Positions 9,532 through 20,784 of a DNA stretch of 64,000 bases are shown here, in pieces. This stretch comes from Paenibacillus sp. (lineage in GTDB: Bacteria > Bacillota > Bacilli > Paenibacillales > YIM-B00363): positions 1 through 64,000 of the forward strand of contig NZ_DASQNA010000037.1 in the NCBI RefSeq assembly GCF_035645195.1, read 5' to 3'. Position 1 is the stretch's first letter. Every line of letters begins with the position of its first letter. A program made the translations under genes and the position numbers. The notes under the pieces are model-generated. The model made no database searches, was not told the DNA's origin, and worked only from the letters and a program-made list of their open reading frames with translations.

Positions 9532-10418
9532 TTCGCCCTCCCGATACTCCCTTTTCTAAGCACGTACCAGATCGGCGACGCGATCCCAATGGAAGAATAT
9601 GCGCCGGCAATCAAACCGATGATGATCGCGAGCGAGAACAAACGTATGGACTCGCTGCCGAAAATAAACAGCGCGACCGCCGCGACCAACACCGTGACGA
9701 CCGTATTGACCGAGCGCGTAAACGTCTGCCAGATGCTCGCGTTGACGATCTCCGCCAAATCGTCTTCGTTTTTCAGCTTCGCGAAACGCAAGTTTTCGCG
9801 GATCCGGTCGAAGATAACGATCGTATCGTTGATCGAATAACCGATAATCGTCAGCACCGCCACGATGAACGGCAGGTTCACTTCCAGGCGGAAAATCGAG
9901 AATACGCTGATGACGATGAACGCGTCGTGCAGCAGCGCCACGATGCCCGCGATGGCGAAGCGCCATTCGAACCGGATGCTTACGTACGCAATGATGCCGA
10001 GGCTGGCGACGAGCACCGCGATGATCGCGTGCCGCAGCTGCTCGCGAGCGAGCTCGGGATCGACGGTGTTGACTTCGCGCGACACTTGGTCGCCGAATTT
10101 GGCTTTGAACAAGCCTTCGACCTTTTCGACGTCCTGATTGGTCAACGTTTCCGGAAACCGGACGGTGACGCGGTCGCCGTCGCCGCCGATCGTCGGACGC
10201 ACCCCTTCGTAGCCGGCTTCCGCGATGATGGCGTCGGCTTCGGCCTGCGTGATCGGTTTGCCGACCTCGATGTCCATATTGGTGCCCGCCCGGAAATCGA
10301 CGCCGTAATTGAGTCCCGCGATCGCCAGCATAAGGATGCCGAGCACCGTGATGGCGATCGAGAACAGGAAAAATTTGCTCCGATGCTTGATGAAATCTAG
10401 ATAAATTTTATAGTGCAC
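9528..10418 (-). CDS. secF: Protein translocase subunit SecF
   Basis: A 296-residue membrane protein that, with SecD, uses the proton gradient to assist late steps of Sec export. One N-terminal transmembrane helix is followed by the FRAGTNMDIEV region, a periplasmic-type P1 domain (about 40-125), then five clustered helices containing YSINDTIVIFDRIREN (about 192-207), the SecF signature. The gene overlaps secD by 11 bp and the CDF gene by 4 bp. secD and secF are separate here; in B. subtilis they are fused as SecDF. Confidence 0.97.
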   Translation of the reverse strand: MHYKIYLDFIKHRSKFFLFSIAITVLGILMLAIAGLNYGVDFRAGTNMDIEVGKPITQAEADAIIAEAGYEGVRPTIGGDGDRVTVRFPETLTNQDVEKVEGLFKAKFGDQVSREVNTVDPELAREQLRHAIIAVLVASLGIIAYVSIRFEWRFAIAGIVALLHDAFIVISVFSIFRLEVNLPFIVAVLTIIGYSINDTIVIFDRIRENLRFAKLKNEDDLAEIVNASIWQTFTRSVNTVVTVLVAAVALFIFGSESIRLFSLAIIIGLIAGAYSSIGIASPIWYVLRKGSIGRAK

Positions 10419-11640
10419 GGATTTCGTCCTCCTTCACGCCGAAATATTTCGGATGATCGAACGCTCGGCTGCGGATAAGCAGGCTGAGCAGCAACCGGGA
10501 GAAGAGGACGTTCGTAATGATGCTCGCCACGATGCTGGCGATCAGGATAACGCCGAACCCTTTGACGGAGCTGGAGCCGATGAACAAGATGACAGCCGCC
10601 GCGATGATCGTCGTGAGGTTCGCGTCCATAATCGTACGGAAGCTGTTCTTGGACCCGGCGCGCAGCGCGGAAGACACTTTCTTCCCTGCGCGGATTTCGT
10701 CCTTGATTCGCTCGTACGTGATGATATTGGCGTCGACGGCCATCCCGATGCCGAGCACGAACGCAGCGATGCCGGGCAGCGTCAACGTGACGCCCATCAG
10801 CCGGAACGCCAGCAGCAGCAGCCAGGTAAATGCGAGAATCGCGACCGTCGCGATCAGCCCCGGAATGCGATAGACGGCGGCCATAAAGATCAGAATGACG
10901 ACGAGACCGATGATGCCGGCGAACACTGTCGTTTGGAGCGATTGTTGACCGAGCGTCGCGCCGACGCTCTGCGTATACTTCTCGGACAACTTAAGCGGCA
11001 GCGCGCCCAAGTTGATAATGTCCGCCAATTCCTTCGCTTCTTGATATGTGTAGCGTCCTGTAATGGACGCTTCGCCGCTTGCGATGACGGCCTGCACGTA
11101 CGGCGCGGACAGCTCGGTCTCGTCCAAATAAATGGCGAGCGGCTGGCCGAGCAGCTTCTCCGTCACTTTGCGGAACTTCTCGGCGTCTTTCACTTTCAGC
11201 GCGATATATGGCTGGCCGGCTTGGTCGAACTGCACCGACGCGCCGCCCTGCACGAAGTCGCTGCCGATCATCTCCTTCTTGCCGTCCGGACCGCGGAACG
11301 TCAGCTCCGCGGGTTTATTCAAAATTTCGCGAACCTCCGCTTCGTTCTGTACGCCCGCGATTTTGACGCGGATCCGGTCCTTGCCCTCCGGCGTGATCTC
11401 CGGTTCGGAGACGCCGATGGCGTTCACGCGCTGCTCGAGGCTGCGCGCCGTTTCCCGAAGGGATTCCTGAGTCACTTCCGAGCCACCCTCGAGCGGGGCT
11501 GCGACGTACAAAATCTCGAACCCGCCCTTGAGGTCGAGCCCGAGCTTGATGCCTTGCGCGAGCTGCAGGCTCGTCCCGGCGACGACGCCCAGGGTGATGA
11601 GTACGCTCAGGATGAAGGCCGCGAATCGTTTCTTATCCAT
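10408..11640 (-). CDS. secD: Protein translocase subunit SecD
   Basis: A 410-residue partner of SecF. It has an N-terminal helix, the motif LGLDLKGGFEILY (about 33-45), a large extracytoplasmic domain (about 45-230) and six-helix RND-type membrane part with VDANIITYERIKDE (about 312-325). It opens a probable secD-secF-CDF-recJ-apt transcription unit. Length agrees with Firmicute SecD proteins that are split from SecF. Confidence 0.97.
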   Translation of the reverse strand: MDKKRFAAFILSVLITLGVVAGTSLQLAQGIKLGLDLKGGFEILYVAAPLEGGSEVTQESLRETARSLEQRVNAIGVSEPEITPEGKDRIRVKIAGVQNEAEVREILNKPAELTFRGPDGKKEMIGSDFVQGGASVQFDQAGQPYIALKVKDAEKFRKVTEKLLGQPLAIYLDETELSAPYVQAVIASGEASITGRYTYQEAKELADIINLGALPLKLSEKYTQSVGATLGQQSLQTTVFAGIIGLVVILIFMAAVYRIPGLIATVAILAFTWLLLLAFRLMGVTLTLPGIAAFVLGIGMAVDANIITYERIKDEIRAGKKVSSALRAGSKNSFRTIMDANLTTIIAAAVILFIGSSSVKGFGVILIASIVASIITNVLFSRLLLSLLIRSRAFDHPKYFGVKEDEIRAL

Positions 11641-11720
11641 AGCAGGTTGTCTTGCTCCCTTCCCTTGTCCAATAGTCTCATTATAACCACCGCAAAAAAG
11701 CGAGTCAAAAAAGGGTGCCG

Positions 11721-11748
11721 CGAAAAAGGCGCAGCCTGGGCTGCGCCT
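11721..11748 (-). terminator. Terminator after comN
   Basis: Inverted repeat AGGCGCAGC/GCTGCGCCT (11727-11735 and 11740-11748) flanked on the left by A-runs, which give a U-tract on minus-strand RNA. It separates comN from secD. Confidence 0.85.
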
Positions 11749-11763
11749 ATGACATGCCGTTCG

Positions 11764-12063
11764 TCACGGCTTCGGACCGATATCCGGTTGCTTCCACGCG
11801 CTCAGCGTCATCCAGTTCATAAGCCCCGTCACCCGCAGCGACATGATGTCGTTCACGAGCCGATGCAGCGGGGGAAGTTCCTTGTATTTCGAGCTGACGC
11901 AATCCCATACGTCTCTCCCCGTGACGCTGTCATATCCGAGCATTCGAAACTCGTCGGCTTTGCTGTTGCAAATTTCCTCGATCACGGCATTCAAGTCCTG
12001 CTCGTCCAGAGGCGCCGCCTCGGCTTCGGCCTCGGCCGCGTCGTCCCGTTCCCAATCGGTCAT
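11764..12063 (-). CDS. comN: ComN-like post-transcriptional regulator
   Basis: A small protein of about 99 residues when started at ATG 12063 (MTDWERDD); the frame is open further upstream without a good site. The core EEICNSKADEFRMLGYDSVTGRDVWDCV and LHRLVNDIMSLRV matches the ComN family. In B. subtilis ComN promotes comE mRNA accumulation and localises with DivIVA. The position between secDF and spoVB is the same as in B. subtilis (yrzD/comN), which supports the call. The N-terminal acidic Ala/Glu stretch is low complexity. Confidence 0.85.
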   Translation of the reverse strand: MTDWERDDAAEAEAEAAPLDEQDLNAVIEEICNSKADEFRMLGYDSVTGRDVWDCVSSKYKELPPLHRLVNDIMSLRVTGLMNWMTLSAWKQPDIGPKP

Positions 12064-12200
12064 GACCCCATCGTCCCTCCGTACGCATCGAATGTTTCCA
12101 TTGTAACACAAATCCGCGCATGATGGTGGGACACGCCTCATAACCATGGAATATATACGCCGTATTGTCTAGCGGCTTTCCGGAAAGGGCGCGTGTGTAC

Positions 12201-13760
12201 ATGACCAAACAATCGTTCATCCGCGGCACGATGATCCTGCTCGCCGCCGGGCTCCTCAACCGCATTCTCGGCTTCGTTCCCCGCATCACGCTACCCCGCG
12301 TCATCGGCGCGGAAGGCGTCGGGCTGTACCAGCTCGGGTATCCGCTGCTCGTCGTCCTGCTGACCGTCATCACCGGCGGCATTCCGCTCGCCGTCGCGAA
12401 AATGGTCGCCGCGGCCGAATCCGAGGGCAACGAACGGAAGGCGAAGGACGTTCTGCGCCTCGCGCTCGGACTGGCCGTGCTGATCGCGATCGCGTTCACC
12501 GCCGCGCTGTGGGCGCTCGCTCCGTGGATGTCGACGGAGCTCCTGAACGACGAGCGCGTCTACTACACGCTGCTCGCCATGAGCCCGATGCTGCTCATCG
12601 TCGGCATCTCTTCCGTCTTCCGCGGCTACTTCCAAGGCCGGCAGAACATGATCCCTACGGCGCTGTCGACGACCGCGGAGACGGTGTTCCGCATCGCCGC
12701 GATGCTCGTTTTCGCGTACGTGCTGCTGCCGCACGGTCTCGCCGTCGCCGCCGCGGGCGCCATGTTCGGCGTCACCGTCGGCGAGTGCTGCGGCCTAGCG
12801 GTTATCGTCTACCAGTACGTCCGCACCCGCTCCGCCTACAAGGCGTTCCACACGGCCCAGATCGGGAGCGCCGGGACGTCCCGCCGATTCGCGGCGTCGC
12901 TGCGAGAGCTGCTGCGCATCGCCCTGCCGGTCACGGGCAGCCGCCTCGTCGGCTCGGCGTCGTACTTCCTGGAATCCGTCATGACCGTGAAGGCGCTCGC
13001 GATCGCGGGCGTCGCCGTCGCGGCCGCCACCGCGCAGTACGGCTCGCTGCAGGGTATGGTCATCCCCGTGCTGCTGCTGCCGGGCGTGCTGACGTATTCG
13101 CTGTCCGTCTCGCTCGTGCCCACGCTCGCCGAAGCGGCCGCGCGAGGCGACAGGGCGCAGATTCATATGCGGCTGCACCAAAGCCTGCGCCTTGCGCTCG
13201 TCACCGGCGCGCCGTTCGCGGTCTTGATGTATGTATTGGCGGAGCCGATCTGCTACTTCCTGTACAACGATGCGGAAGTCGGGGGCATGCTGCGGCTCAT
13301 GGCGCCCGTCGCGGTGTTCCTCTATTTCCAAGGGCCGCTGCAGGCGACGCTGCAGGCGCTCGACCGGCCGGGCACCGCTCTGCTTAACACGTTCTACGGC
13401 GCGGCCATCAAGCTGACGCTTATTTACGTGCTCGCGACGCAGCCGCAGTACGGCATCTACGGCGTGCTCGCGGCGATCAACGTCAACATCGCGCTCGTTA
13501 CGATTTTGCATTGGAACAGCGTCGTGCGGCTCGTGAAATTCCGGTTTCCCGCGCTCGACGTGGTGAAAACGGCCGCCGCTGCCGCGGCGATCGGCTGGGT
13601 CGCGCAGTGGCTGTTCCTGACCGAATGGCATGGTTCGCCGCTGCTTCGGTTTTTCGCCGCCGGCGCGGCGTCGGCCGCCCTGTACGTCGCGCTCGTGCTG
13701 CTGCTGCGGCTCGTCGACAAGGAAGACTTCGGCCGCGTGCCGTTCCTCCGCCGCAAATAG
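12201..13760 (+). CDS. spoVB: Stage V sporulation protein B, MOP-superfamily lipid flippase
   Basis: About 519 residues with some 14 predicted transmembrane segments. It belongs to the MviN/polysaccharide-flippase family. In B. subtilis SpoVB is needed for spore cortex synthesis, presumably by moving lipid-linked precursors. The start region FIRGTMILLAAGLLNRILGF and the GAEGVGLYQLGYPLL stretch are typical. I chose ATG 12201 because GGAAAGGG lies 11 bp upstream; an in-frame codon at 12165 has no such site. The gene is divergent from comN and its 3' end faces the DUF421 gene with 2 bp between the stops. Codon GC is higher than average here. Confidence 0.93.
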   Translation: MTKQSFIRGTMILLAAGLLNRILGFVPRITLPRVIGAEGVGLYQLGYPLLVVLLTVITGGIPLAVAKMVAAAESEGNERKAKDVLRLALGLAVLIAIAFTAALWALAPWMSTELLNDERVYYTLLAMSPMLLIVGISSVFRGYFQGRQNMIPTALSTTAETVFRIAAMLVFAYVLLPHGLAVAAAGAMFGVTVGECCGLAVIVYQYVRTRSAYKAFHTAQIGSAGTSRRFAASLRELLRIALPVTGSRLVGSASYFLESVMTVKALAIAGVAVAAATAQYGSLQGMVIPVLLLPGVLTYSLSVSLVPTLAEAAARGDRAQIHMRLHQSLRLALVTGAPFAVLMYVLAEPICYFLYNDAEVGGMLRLMAPVAVFLYFQGPLQATLQALDRPGTALLNTFYGAAIKLTLIYVLATQPQYGIYGVLAAINVNIALVTILHWNSVVRLVKFRFPALDVVKTAAAAAAIGWVAQWLFLTEWHGSPLLRFFAAGAASAALYVALVLLLRLVDKEDFGRVPFLRRK

Positions 13761-13762
13761 CG

Positions 13763-14455
13763 TTACTTTTTGTCGATATACAATCTGCCGCGGTGATCGA
13801 TCGTGCACAGGAACACGTCTTTGACGTCCTTCACGCCGCGCGCTTCCAATTCGCGCTTTAGCCAAAACCGGGTTTGCCCAATTTTCTCTAGGCCGTCGTT
13901 TTGCACCTTCCCGTCCATGATGAGCGGCACGGGCAGCCCTTCGTAGCGGAAGTTCGCCGTATCTTTGGCGGGAGGCGACGCCGACGTTTCCGGCTTCAGG
14001 CGGAATTCGTCCTTCTTCACGAGCGTGAGCTGACCCGTCGGCTCGAGCACCGCGAACTCGACGTCCGCCACGTTCGTGATGTTTTTCTCGCGCAGCTGCA
14101 GCATTAAGTCGTCCAAGCTGTACCGCTGACGGCGCATTTCGTCCCGATCGAGCTTGCCGTTTTGGATGACGAAGCTCGGGCTGCCCTCGAACCATTTGCG
14201 GAGCACCCTGCTCTTCAGCGTGATGTAAGCGATGAGGATTTGCAGGATGCCGAGCACGAACATCGGCAGGATGCCTTCCCAAATCGGGCGGCTCGGGTTT
14301 TCCACGACGATGACGGCCATCTCCGTGATCATGATGGAGATGACGAGATCGAAGACGGACAGCTTGCCGATTTCCCGTTTCCCCATGACGCGCAGAACAA
14401 GGTAGATGATGAAGTAAATCAGCACCGTCCTAGAAAAGATCGTTACCGCCTCCAT
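13763..14455 (-). CDS. DUF421 membrane protein (YetF/YrbG family)
   Basis: About 230 residues. Three N-terminal transmembrane helices (about 5-85) contain RVMGKREIGKLSVFDLVISI, the family signature. The two YetF-type cytoplasmic subdomains follow (KWFEGSPSFVIQNGKLD and GLPVPLIMDGKVQNDGLEKIG). In B. subtilis members are sporulation- or stress-linked; the biochemical role is not settled. The long upstream extension of the frame lacks a start, whereas ATG 14455 follows AAGGAGG by 6 bp. The location beside spoVB mirrors yrbG in B. subtilis. Confidence 0.92.
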   Translation of the reverse strand: MEAVTIFSRTVLIYFIIYLVLRVMGKREIGKLSVFDLVISIMITEMAVIVVENPSRPIWEGILPMFVLGILQILIAYITLKSRVLRKWFEGSPSFVIQNGKLDRDEMRRQRYSLDDLMLQLREKNITNVADVEFAVLEPTGQLTLVKKDEFRLKPETSASPPAKDTANFRYEGLPVPLIMDGKVQNDGLEKIGQTRFWLKRELEARGVKDVKDVFLCTIDHRGRLYIDKK

Positions 14456-14639
14456 GTTCGCCCTCCTTGCGCGGTCGTATGTAAACGGTGGTTTGCATTG
14501 GGTATTCTGACCGCACGCAAGGGGGCGCATGCAGCGCGCAGCGACGTAAGTTTTGGCAGCTTGGTCTTTTTTCGGAAGCTTGGCCATATGGTGTAGTAAG
14601 CGTATTACGAATTTGAAATCGTGCGGAGGTCGATCCTGA

Positions 14640-15032
14640 ATGAATCCGATGAAAAGCGTGTCTTCCGGCGTGAAGGTGGGCTCCCCAGTGCTTCGAGGTT
14701 TAATGGTTTCGCTGGTATGCATGGCGGCCGCGACGGTCGTCGCGTCGCTGCTGATCAAGTTCACCGGCATGAAGGAAGGCTCGGTCACGACGTCGGTTTA
14801 TATTATCCACAGCGTGTCGCTGTTCATCGGCGGCTGGGCGACCGGTCTGCGCTCCGGGCGCAAGGGGTGGTATTACGGCGGCATGATGGGTATTTTGTAC
14901 AGCGTCGTTGTTATTTTGGTAGGATTCCTGAGCTACGACGCCGCATTCACGTCGTATACGCTCATTCTGCTGGCGCTCTCCTTCGCCGCGGGCGCGCTTG
15001 GCGGCATGATCGGGGTTAACATGCGGAAGTAA
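14640..15032 (+). CDS. TIGR04086-family small membrane protein (YrzE-like)
   Basis: A 130-residue protein with four hydrophobic helices and short loops, ending NMRK. The sequence and its location between yajC and the DUF421/spoVB genes match the TIGR04086 family (YrzE in B. subtilis), whose function is unknown. ATG 14640 has GCGGAGG upstream; ATG 14649 is a weaker alternative. It is transcribed opposite to both neighbours, divergent from DUF421 and convergent with yajC. Confidence 0.85.
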   Translation: MNPMKSVSSGVKVGSPVLRGLMVSLVCMAAATVVASLLIKFTGMKEGSVTTSVYIIHSVSLFIGGWATGLRSGRKGWYYGGMMGILYSVVVILVGFLSYDAAFTSYTLILLALSFAAGALGGMIGVNMRK

Positions 15033-15046
15033 TGGATGGACCATCG

Positions 15047-15083
15047 AAAAAAACCGTTCCGGAACGAACCGGAACGGTTTTTT
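15047..15083. terminator. Bidirectional terminator between the TIGR04086 gene and yajC
   Basis: AAAAAACCGTTCCGG and CCGGAACGGTTTTTT form a long perfect hairpin with a 6-nt loop, with A-run and T-run on its two sides. It serves the converging plus gene and the ruv-yajC operon. Confidence 0.95.
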
Positions 15084-15093
15084 GGTATGTACC

Positions 15094-15399
15094 TTATTCG
15101 GACGCCGCGCTGGATACGACGCTGTCGATCGCGCTGCGGTTGAACGTCATCCGCGTGGAATCGTTCACGAGCAGCACCATCGTGTCGTCCGTCAGCTCGA
15201 CGATTTTGCCGTGGAGACCGCCGATCGTGACGACCTTGTCGCCCTTCTTCACGTTCGCGAGCATCATGTTCCGCGTCTTCGCGCGCTTCTGCTGCGGGCG
15301 AATGAGCAGGAAGTAAAAGATAGCGAACATGAGGACGAACGGGAGCAGCGACATCAAAACGTTGCCTTGGCCGGCGGCTTGCTGCGTCAACAAATACAT
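15094..15399 (-). CDS. yajC: Preprotein translocase subunit YajC
   Basis: A 101-residue protein with one N-terminal transmembrane helix (about 16-33) ending in FLLIRPQQKRAK, the YajC signature, then a compact cytoplasmic domain with GDKVVTIGGLHGKI. YajC associates with SecDF-YidC in protein export. It is the last gene of the ruvC-ruvA-ruvB-SpoIID-queA-tgt-yajC operon, 30 bp after tgt, and is followed by the bidirectional terminator. Confidence 0.96.
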   Translation of the reverse strand: MYLLTQQAAGQGNVLMSLLPFVLMFAIFYFLLIRPQQKRAKTRNMMLANVKKGDKVVTIGGLHGKIVELTDDTMVLLVNDSTRMTFNRSAIDSVVSSAASE

Positions 15400-15429
15400 A
15401 GTACGATGCCTCCTTGAATGGTCACCGGG

Positions 15430-16578
<1,149 letters not shown>

Positions 16579-16589
16579 TTACTTCCCTT

Positions 16590-17642
16590 CTAAGATATGA
16601 ACATCGCATCGCCGAAGCTGAAGAAGCGGTATTCCCGCTCCACCGCTTCCCGGTACGCGGCCAGCACGTTGTCTCTGCCCGCCAGCGCGCTGATCATCAT
16701 GAGCAGCGTCGATTTCGGGAGATGGAAATTCGTCAGCAGCGCGTCGACGAGCTTGAATTCGTAGCCGGGGTAAATGAAAATGTTCGTCCAGCCGCGCAGA
16801 TCGTCGTCTTCCCCGCTTAGAATGCGAGCGGCCGCCGTCTCCAGCGTGCGGGCGGACGTCGTGCCGATCGCGACGACGCGGCCGCCGGCCGATCGCGTTT
16901 CGCGAATGAGGCGCGCGGTCGCCTCCGGCACCTCGTAGTATTCTTCGTGCATCCGGTGCTCCTCCACCGTCTCCGCAGAGACAGGCCGGAACGTGCCGAG
17001 GCCGACATGCAGCGTTACGGGGGCGGTGCGTACCCCGCGCTCCCGGACGCGATCGAGAAATTGCTCCGTGAAATGGAGTCCCGCCGTCGGCGCCGCCGCC
17101 GAGCCGGGATGCTTCGCATAAACGGTTTGGTACCGGTTCGGGTCGTCTAAGCGCTCTTTAATATAAGGCGGCAGCGGCATCGTGCCGAGCCGTTCGAGCA
17201 CTTCGAGAAACACGCCCTCGTAGCGGAATTCCACGACGCGTCCCCCGTCTTCCGTCTCCGCGACGACCGTCGCTTCGAGCAGCGGCTCCTCCTTGCTGTC
17301 GCCGAAATGGAGCACGGTGCCGGAGCGGAGCCGCTTGCCCGGCCGCGCGAGCGTCTCCCATCGGCCTTCGCCGAGATCCTTCAGCAGCAGCAGCTCCGCG
17401 TTCGCGCCGGTGTCGGCTTTCCAGCCGTACAGCCGCGCGGGTAGCACCTTCGTATCGTTCATCACGAGCAGATCGCCCGGATGCAGCAATTCCAGCAGGT
17501 CGGGAAAATGTAAATGCCGCACCGCGCCCGTCCGCTTGTCCAGCGCCATCAGGCGGGAGGCGGTCCGCTCTTTCAGCGGGGATTGCGCGATCAGGCGCTC
17601 CGGCAGTTCGAAATCGAATTGATCTACGTTCAAGTGCTTCAT
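16590..17642 (-). CDS. queA: tRNA preQ1(34) S-adenosylmethionine ribosyltransferase-isomerase
   Basis: A 350-residue enzyme that adds the ribosyl part of S-adenosylmethionine to preQ1 in tRNA, giving epoxyqueuosine. Signatures seen are [14 protein letters not shown] near the start, [18 protein letters not shown], and [14 protein letters not shown] near the end. Its start overlaps the end of the SpoIID-domain gene by 4 bp. It is co-transcribed with tgt. Confidence 0.98.
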   Translation of the reverse strand: MKHLNVDQFDFELPERLIAQSPLKERTASRLMALDKRTGAVRHLHFPDLLELLHPGDLLVMNDTKVLPARLYGWKADTGANAELLLLKDLGEGRWETLARPGKRLRSGTVLHFGDSKEEPLLEATVVAETEDGGRVVEFRYEGVFLEVLERLGTMPLPPYIKERLDDPNRYQTVYAKHPGSAAAPTAGLHFTEQFLDRVRERGVRTAPVTLHVGLGTFRPVSAETVEEHRMHEEYYEVPEATARLIRETRSAGGRVVAIGTTSARTLETAAARILSGEDDDLRGWTNIFIYPGYEFKLVDALLTNFHLPKSTLLMMISALAGRDNVLAAYREAVEREYRFFSFGDAMFIS

Positions 17643-19759
17643 TCCTTCGCAATCGTTGCGTCACGATAGTAGTATAGCAATATTTTCCGGTAGTCATACC
17701 CGAGCTCCGCGAGGCCGAAGGCGCCCCACTGGGACATGCCCAGGCCATGCCCGAAGCCCGTGCCGTGGAACCGAAACGCTGCGTCCTTCGTGGCGACGCG
17801 CGCCGTGCCGTCGCCGTCCGTAATGAGGTACGCGTCGCTCGAGATCGTTCGGACCGCGCCTCCGGCGGAGACGGCCGACAGCGCGGCCGGGCCGGAAGCG
17901 GACGGCAGTTCGGTCGTCCGCCCGCCGGCGCCGAGCACCGTCACGGCGGCCGTCTGCTCCACTTCGAATCGGGAGCTCGGCAGTCCGAACAGCGTCCGGT
18001 ACTGCTCCGGCCGCAGGACGGGAATCGTCCGGCCGTTCGCCGCGACCTCCGTCACGCGTCCGCTGGCGGCCCCCCGCTTCGTCACTTCGATCGTCCGGAG
18101 GCCCCCGAGCGCCGCCACCTCGGCCGGCGCGACGCCGCTCGCCGCCATCTGCAGCTGCAGCTGGCCGGCGGGAATCGGTCCGCGGATCCATTGGTACGCC
18201 GTCGACTCCATGTCGCGTCCGATGACGGTGACGGGAGCGCCTTCGTTCAGCACCGCGAGCGACGGGTTCGTTTCGTTGTTGACGAACGGCGCGGCCCGCA
18301 CGTTGACGCCGGCCTGCGCTACGGCGCCGGTCGGGAAGCCGCCCTTGTTCACCGCGCCCGTCAGCCGGACAAGGTCGGAGCGAATATAGCCGATCCGGCC
18401 GCCCTCCATGACGACGCGATACCAGACGAGCTTGTTCCGCTCGGCGGCGTCGTCCGGGCTCGGCGTCGAAACGATGCCCGGAATCGAGGCGTTCCACACC
18501 TCCGTCGGGTCGGCCGTCCGGTCGCCCGCGTTGCTGTGGTAGAACGCGTCCAGCAGCGTACCGTTCGCAAGGCGCAGCACTTCGCCGGCCGTCGCCTGCG
18601 CCGCGCCGGTCGCCGCCGCGGATTCGCGCTCGGTGCCGCGGTACGCTTGATCGGCGGTCGTGTCCGCGACGTGCGCGATACCGTACTTCCAGCCCTGCTT
18701 CAGCACGTACGTGCGCGCCGCGACCGCCTGCGCCTTCAGCACCTCGGCCGGCCACGACGCGTCCAGCTCCGCGCCGACGACGGCGGCGACGTACGTCTCG
18801 AGCGCGACGCGGTTGACGACCGCGAGCGCGCCGTTGTGCGCGAACACGTCGATCGCGCCGCGGTACGAGCGGCCGAACCGCTCGGCGACGCGGATCGCGC
18901 CCTGCGCCGAGACCGGCTGCGCGATCAGTTTCGCCCCGTCGCCGCCGACGGCGAGCATCCGGACGCCGGCGCCTAACCCTGCGTCCTGCAGCACGTCGGT
19001 GCGAAGCGCCGCATAGCGCACGTTCGCAGCGACGGGCGTCGCGGCGATGCCCGGCACCGCGGCGGACGCGGCGGTTATCGCCTGCTGCAGCGACGCCGCG
19101 TCCGCCGCCCCGCCGTACCACAGCTCGTAGGCCGCCGCGCCGCCTACGCCGTTCGTCGCGACCGGCTGCGCGTACACGCCGGCGTCCCACAGCGGCCCGG
19201 CCGCAGCGACCGCCTCCGCTTCCGAGGCGAACGTCCCTGCCCGCGCGTACAGCGGTCCGCGCAGCGCCATCGCCGCGCCCGCGAGGCGCGCCGCGACGGC
19301 GGCGTTGCCCGCGAGCGCCGTCCGCGCCGCTTCCGCGTCCGCTTTGGCGCCGTACGGTCCCGCTTCGACCGCGTACGTCATCTTGCCCTTCACCGGCCGG
19401 GCGATGACCGCCGCCGGCTGCCCCGCCTTCTTGACGTCGTCCGCGAATGCGCCCGCCTTGACCGCGTCGGTCGTCTCCGCGACGACGACGCGGAAGCCGT
19501 CGAACGTCGCCCGGACGTTCGTCTGATCCGCCGTCCGGTGCCACGCGGCGCCGTCGCTGCTCATGACGCTAAGCCCGCCGGGCGCGGACAGCGTCACGGC
19601 GCCGGCCGCCGATTGGTACGTATTGGTTTTCACGAACAGCGCGACGTGCACCTCCGCCTCGCCTCCGTCGGCCGCCGCCGGAGACGGCGGCGCGAGCGCG
19701 GCGGCGAACACCGAGACGGCCGTCAGCGCGCCGAGCCAAAACCGCTTATATCTCATCAT
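17639..19759 (-). CDS. SpoIID/LytB-domain secreted protein with SPOR-like repeats and an SH3-like insertion
   Basis: A 706-residue exported protein with a signal peptide (about 1-30, ending PAAA). Residues 95-245 hold about three SPOR-like repeats ([42 protein letters not shown]). The SpoIID/LytB domain follows: [23 protein letters not shown] (E331 corresponds to the catalytic-type Glu) and, at the C terminus, [16 protein letters not shown]. Between these halves lies an extra ~90-residue segment with SH3b character (WYRVV...GVNVRAAP...VTVIGRD, about 445-530). SpoIID cleaves denuded glycan strands during engulfment. It sits between ruvB and queA with 4-bp overlaps on both sides. It is too large to be the classic SpoIID itself. 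Confidence 0.88.
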   Translation of the reverse strand: MMRYKRFWLGALTAVSVFAAALAPPSPAAADGGEAEVHVALFVKTNTYQSAAGAVTLSAPGGLSVMSSDGAAWHRTADQTNVRATFDGFRVVVAETTDAVKAGAFADDVKKAGQPAAVIARPVKGKMTYAVEAGPYGAKADAEAARTALAGNAAVAARLAGAAMALRGPLYARAGTFASEAEAVAAAGPLWDAGVYAQPVATNGVGGAAAYELWYGGAADAASLQQAITAASAAVPGIAATPVAANVRYAALRTDVLQDAGLGAGVRMLAVGGDGAKLIAQPVSAQGAIRVAERFGRSYRGAIDVFAHNGALAVVNRVALETYVAAVVGAELDASWPAEVLKAQAVAARTYVLKQGWKYGIAHVADTTADQAYRGTERESAAATGAAQATAGEVLRLANGTLLDAFYHSNAGDRTADPTEVWNASIPGIVSTPSPDDAAERNKLVWYRVVMEGGRIGYIRSDLVRLTGAVNKGGFPTGAVAQAGVNVRAAPFVNNETNPSLAVLNEGAPVTVIGRDMESTAYQWIRGPIPAGQLQLQMAASGVAPAEVAALGGLRTIEVTKRGAASGRVTEVAANGRTIPVLRPEQYRTLFGLPSSRFEVEQTAAVTVLGAGGRTTELPSASGPAALSAVSAGGAVRTISSDAYLITDGDGTARVATKDAAFRFHGTGFGHGLGMSQWGAFGLAELGYDYRKILLYYYRDATIAKE

Positions 19760-20766
19760 GCGTTCTCCCCCTTCGGAGGAAATCCGAGATGGCGGTACGC
19801 CGCCGGCGTCACGACGCGGCCGCGCGGCGTCCGCTGCAGGAAGCCGATTTGCAGCAAATACGGCTCGTAGACGTCTTCGATCGTCTGGCTTTCTTCGCCG
19901 ATCGTCGCCGCGATCGTATCTAAGCCCACCGGCCCGCCGTCGAAGCTCGTGATCATCGCGCGCAGCATTTTATGGTCGATCGCGTCCAAACCGAGCCCGT
20001 CGACCTGGATCATGCGCAGCGCCGTATCGGCAAGCTCCCGCGTGATCGCGCCGTCGCCGCGCACCTGCGCCACGTCGCGCACGCGCTTGAGCAGCCGGTT
20101 CGCGATCCGCGGCGTGCCGCGCGAGCGGAGGCCGATTTCGCGGGCCGCGTCCGGCGCGATCGGCACGCCCAAAATTTCGGAGGCGCGGGAGACGATGAAC
20201 GCCAGCTCGTCGACCGTGTAAAATTCGAGCCGGCAGACGACGCCGAACCGGTCGCGCAGCGGCGAGGACAAGAGGCCCGCGCGCGTCGTCGCGCCGATCA
20301 ACGTGAACGCCGGCAGATCGAGCCGAACCGAGCGGGCGCTCGGGCCTTTGCCGATGATGATGTCGAGCGCGTAGTCCTCCATCGCCGGATACAGCACTTC
20401 TTCGACGGTGCGGTGGAGGCGGTGGATTTCGTCGATGAACAGCACGTCGCCCTCCTGCAAATTCGTCAGGATGGCCGCCAGATCGCCGGGGCGCTCGATC
20501 GCGGGCCCCGACGTCGTCCGCAGGTTGACGCCGAGCTCGTTGGCGATAATGTTCGACAGCGTCGTTTTGCCGAGCCCCGGGGGGCCGTACAGCAGGACGT
20601 GGTCGAGGCTTTCCCGCCGCAGCTTCGCCGCTTCGATATATATTTTTAAATTCTCCTTCACCTGCCCCTGCCCGATATATTCGGACAGATAGCGGGGCCG
20701 GAGGCTGTATTCCACTTGCGCGTCTTCCATCATCAAGTGGGCCGATATGATGCGATCTTCCTCCAT
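19756..20766 (-). CDS. ruvB: Holliday junction branch migration ATPase RuvB
   Basis: A 336-residue AAA+ motor that drives branch migration of Holliday junctions with RuvA. Walker [10 protein letters not shown] (61-69), Walker B LFIDEIHR (about 109-116), sensor GATTRAG and the winged-helix C-terminal part ([13 protein letters not shown]) are all present. Preceded by ruvA by 18 bp; overlaps the SpoIID gene by 4 bp. Confidence 0.99.
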   Translation of the reverse strand: MEEDRIISAHLMMEDAQVEYSLRPRYLSEYIGQGQVKENLKIYIEAAKLRRESLDHVLLYGPPGLGKTTLSNIIANELGVNLRTTSGPAIERPGDLAAILTNLQEGDVLFIDEIHRLHRTVEEVLYPAMEDYALDIIIGKGPSARSVRLDLPAFTLIGATTRAGLLSSPLRDRFGVVCRLEFYTVDELAFIVSRASEILGVPIAPDAAREIGLRSRGTPRIANRLLKRVRDVAQVRGDGAITRELADTALRMIQVDGLGLDAIDHKMLRAMITSFDGGPVGLDTIAATIGEESQTIEDVYEPYLLQIGFLQRTPRGRVVTPAAYRHLGFPPKGENA

Positions 20767-20784
20767 AGCCTCTCTCCCATTTCT

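Noticed and set aside
12795-14282. 495-codon minus-strand open frame opposite spoVB
   Set aside because: It is antisense to two well-supported genes, with an Arg/Gly/His-rich composition typical of the complementary frame of GC-rich coding DNA.
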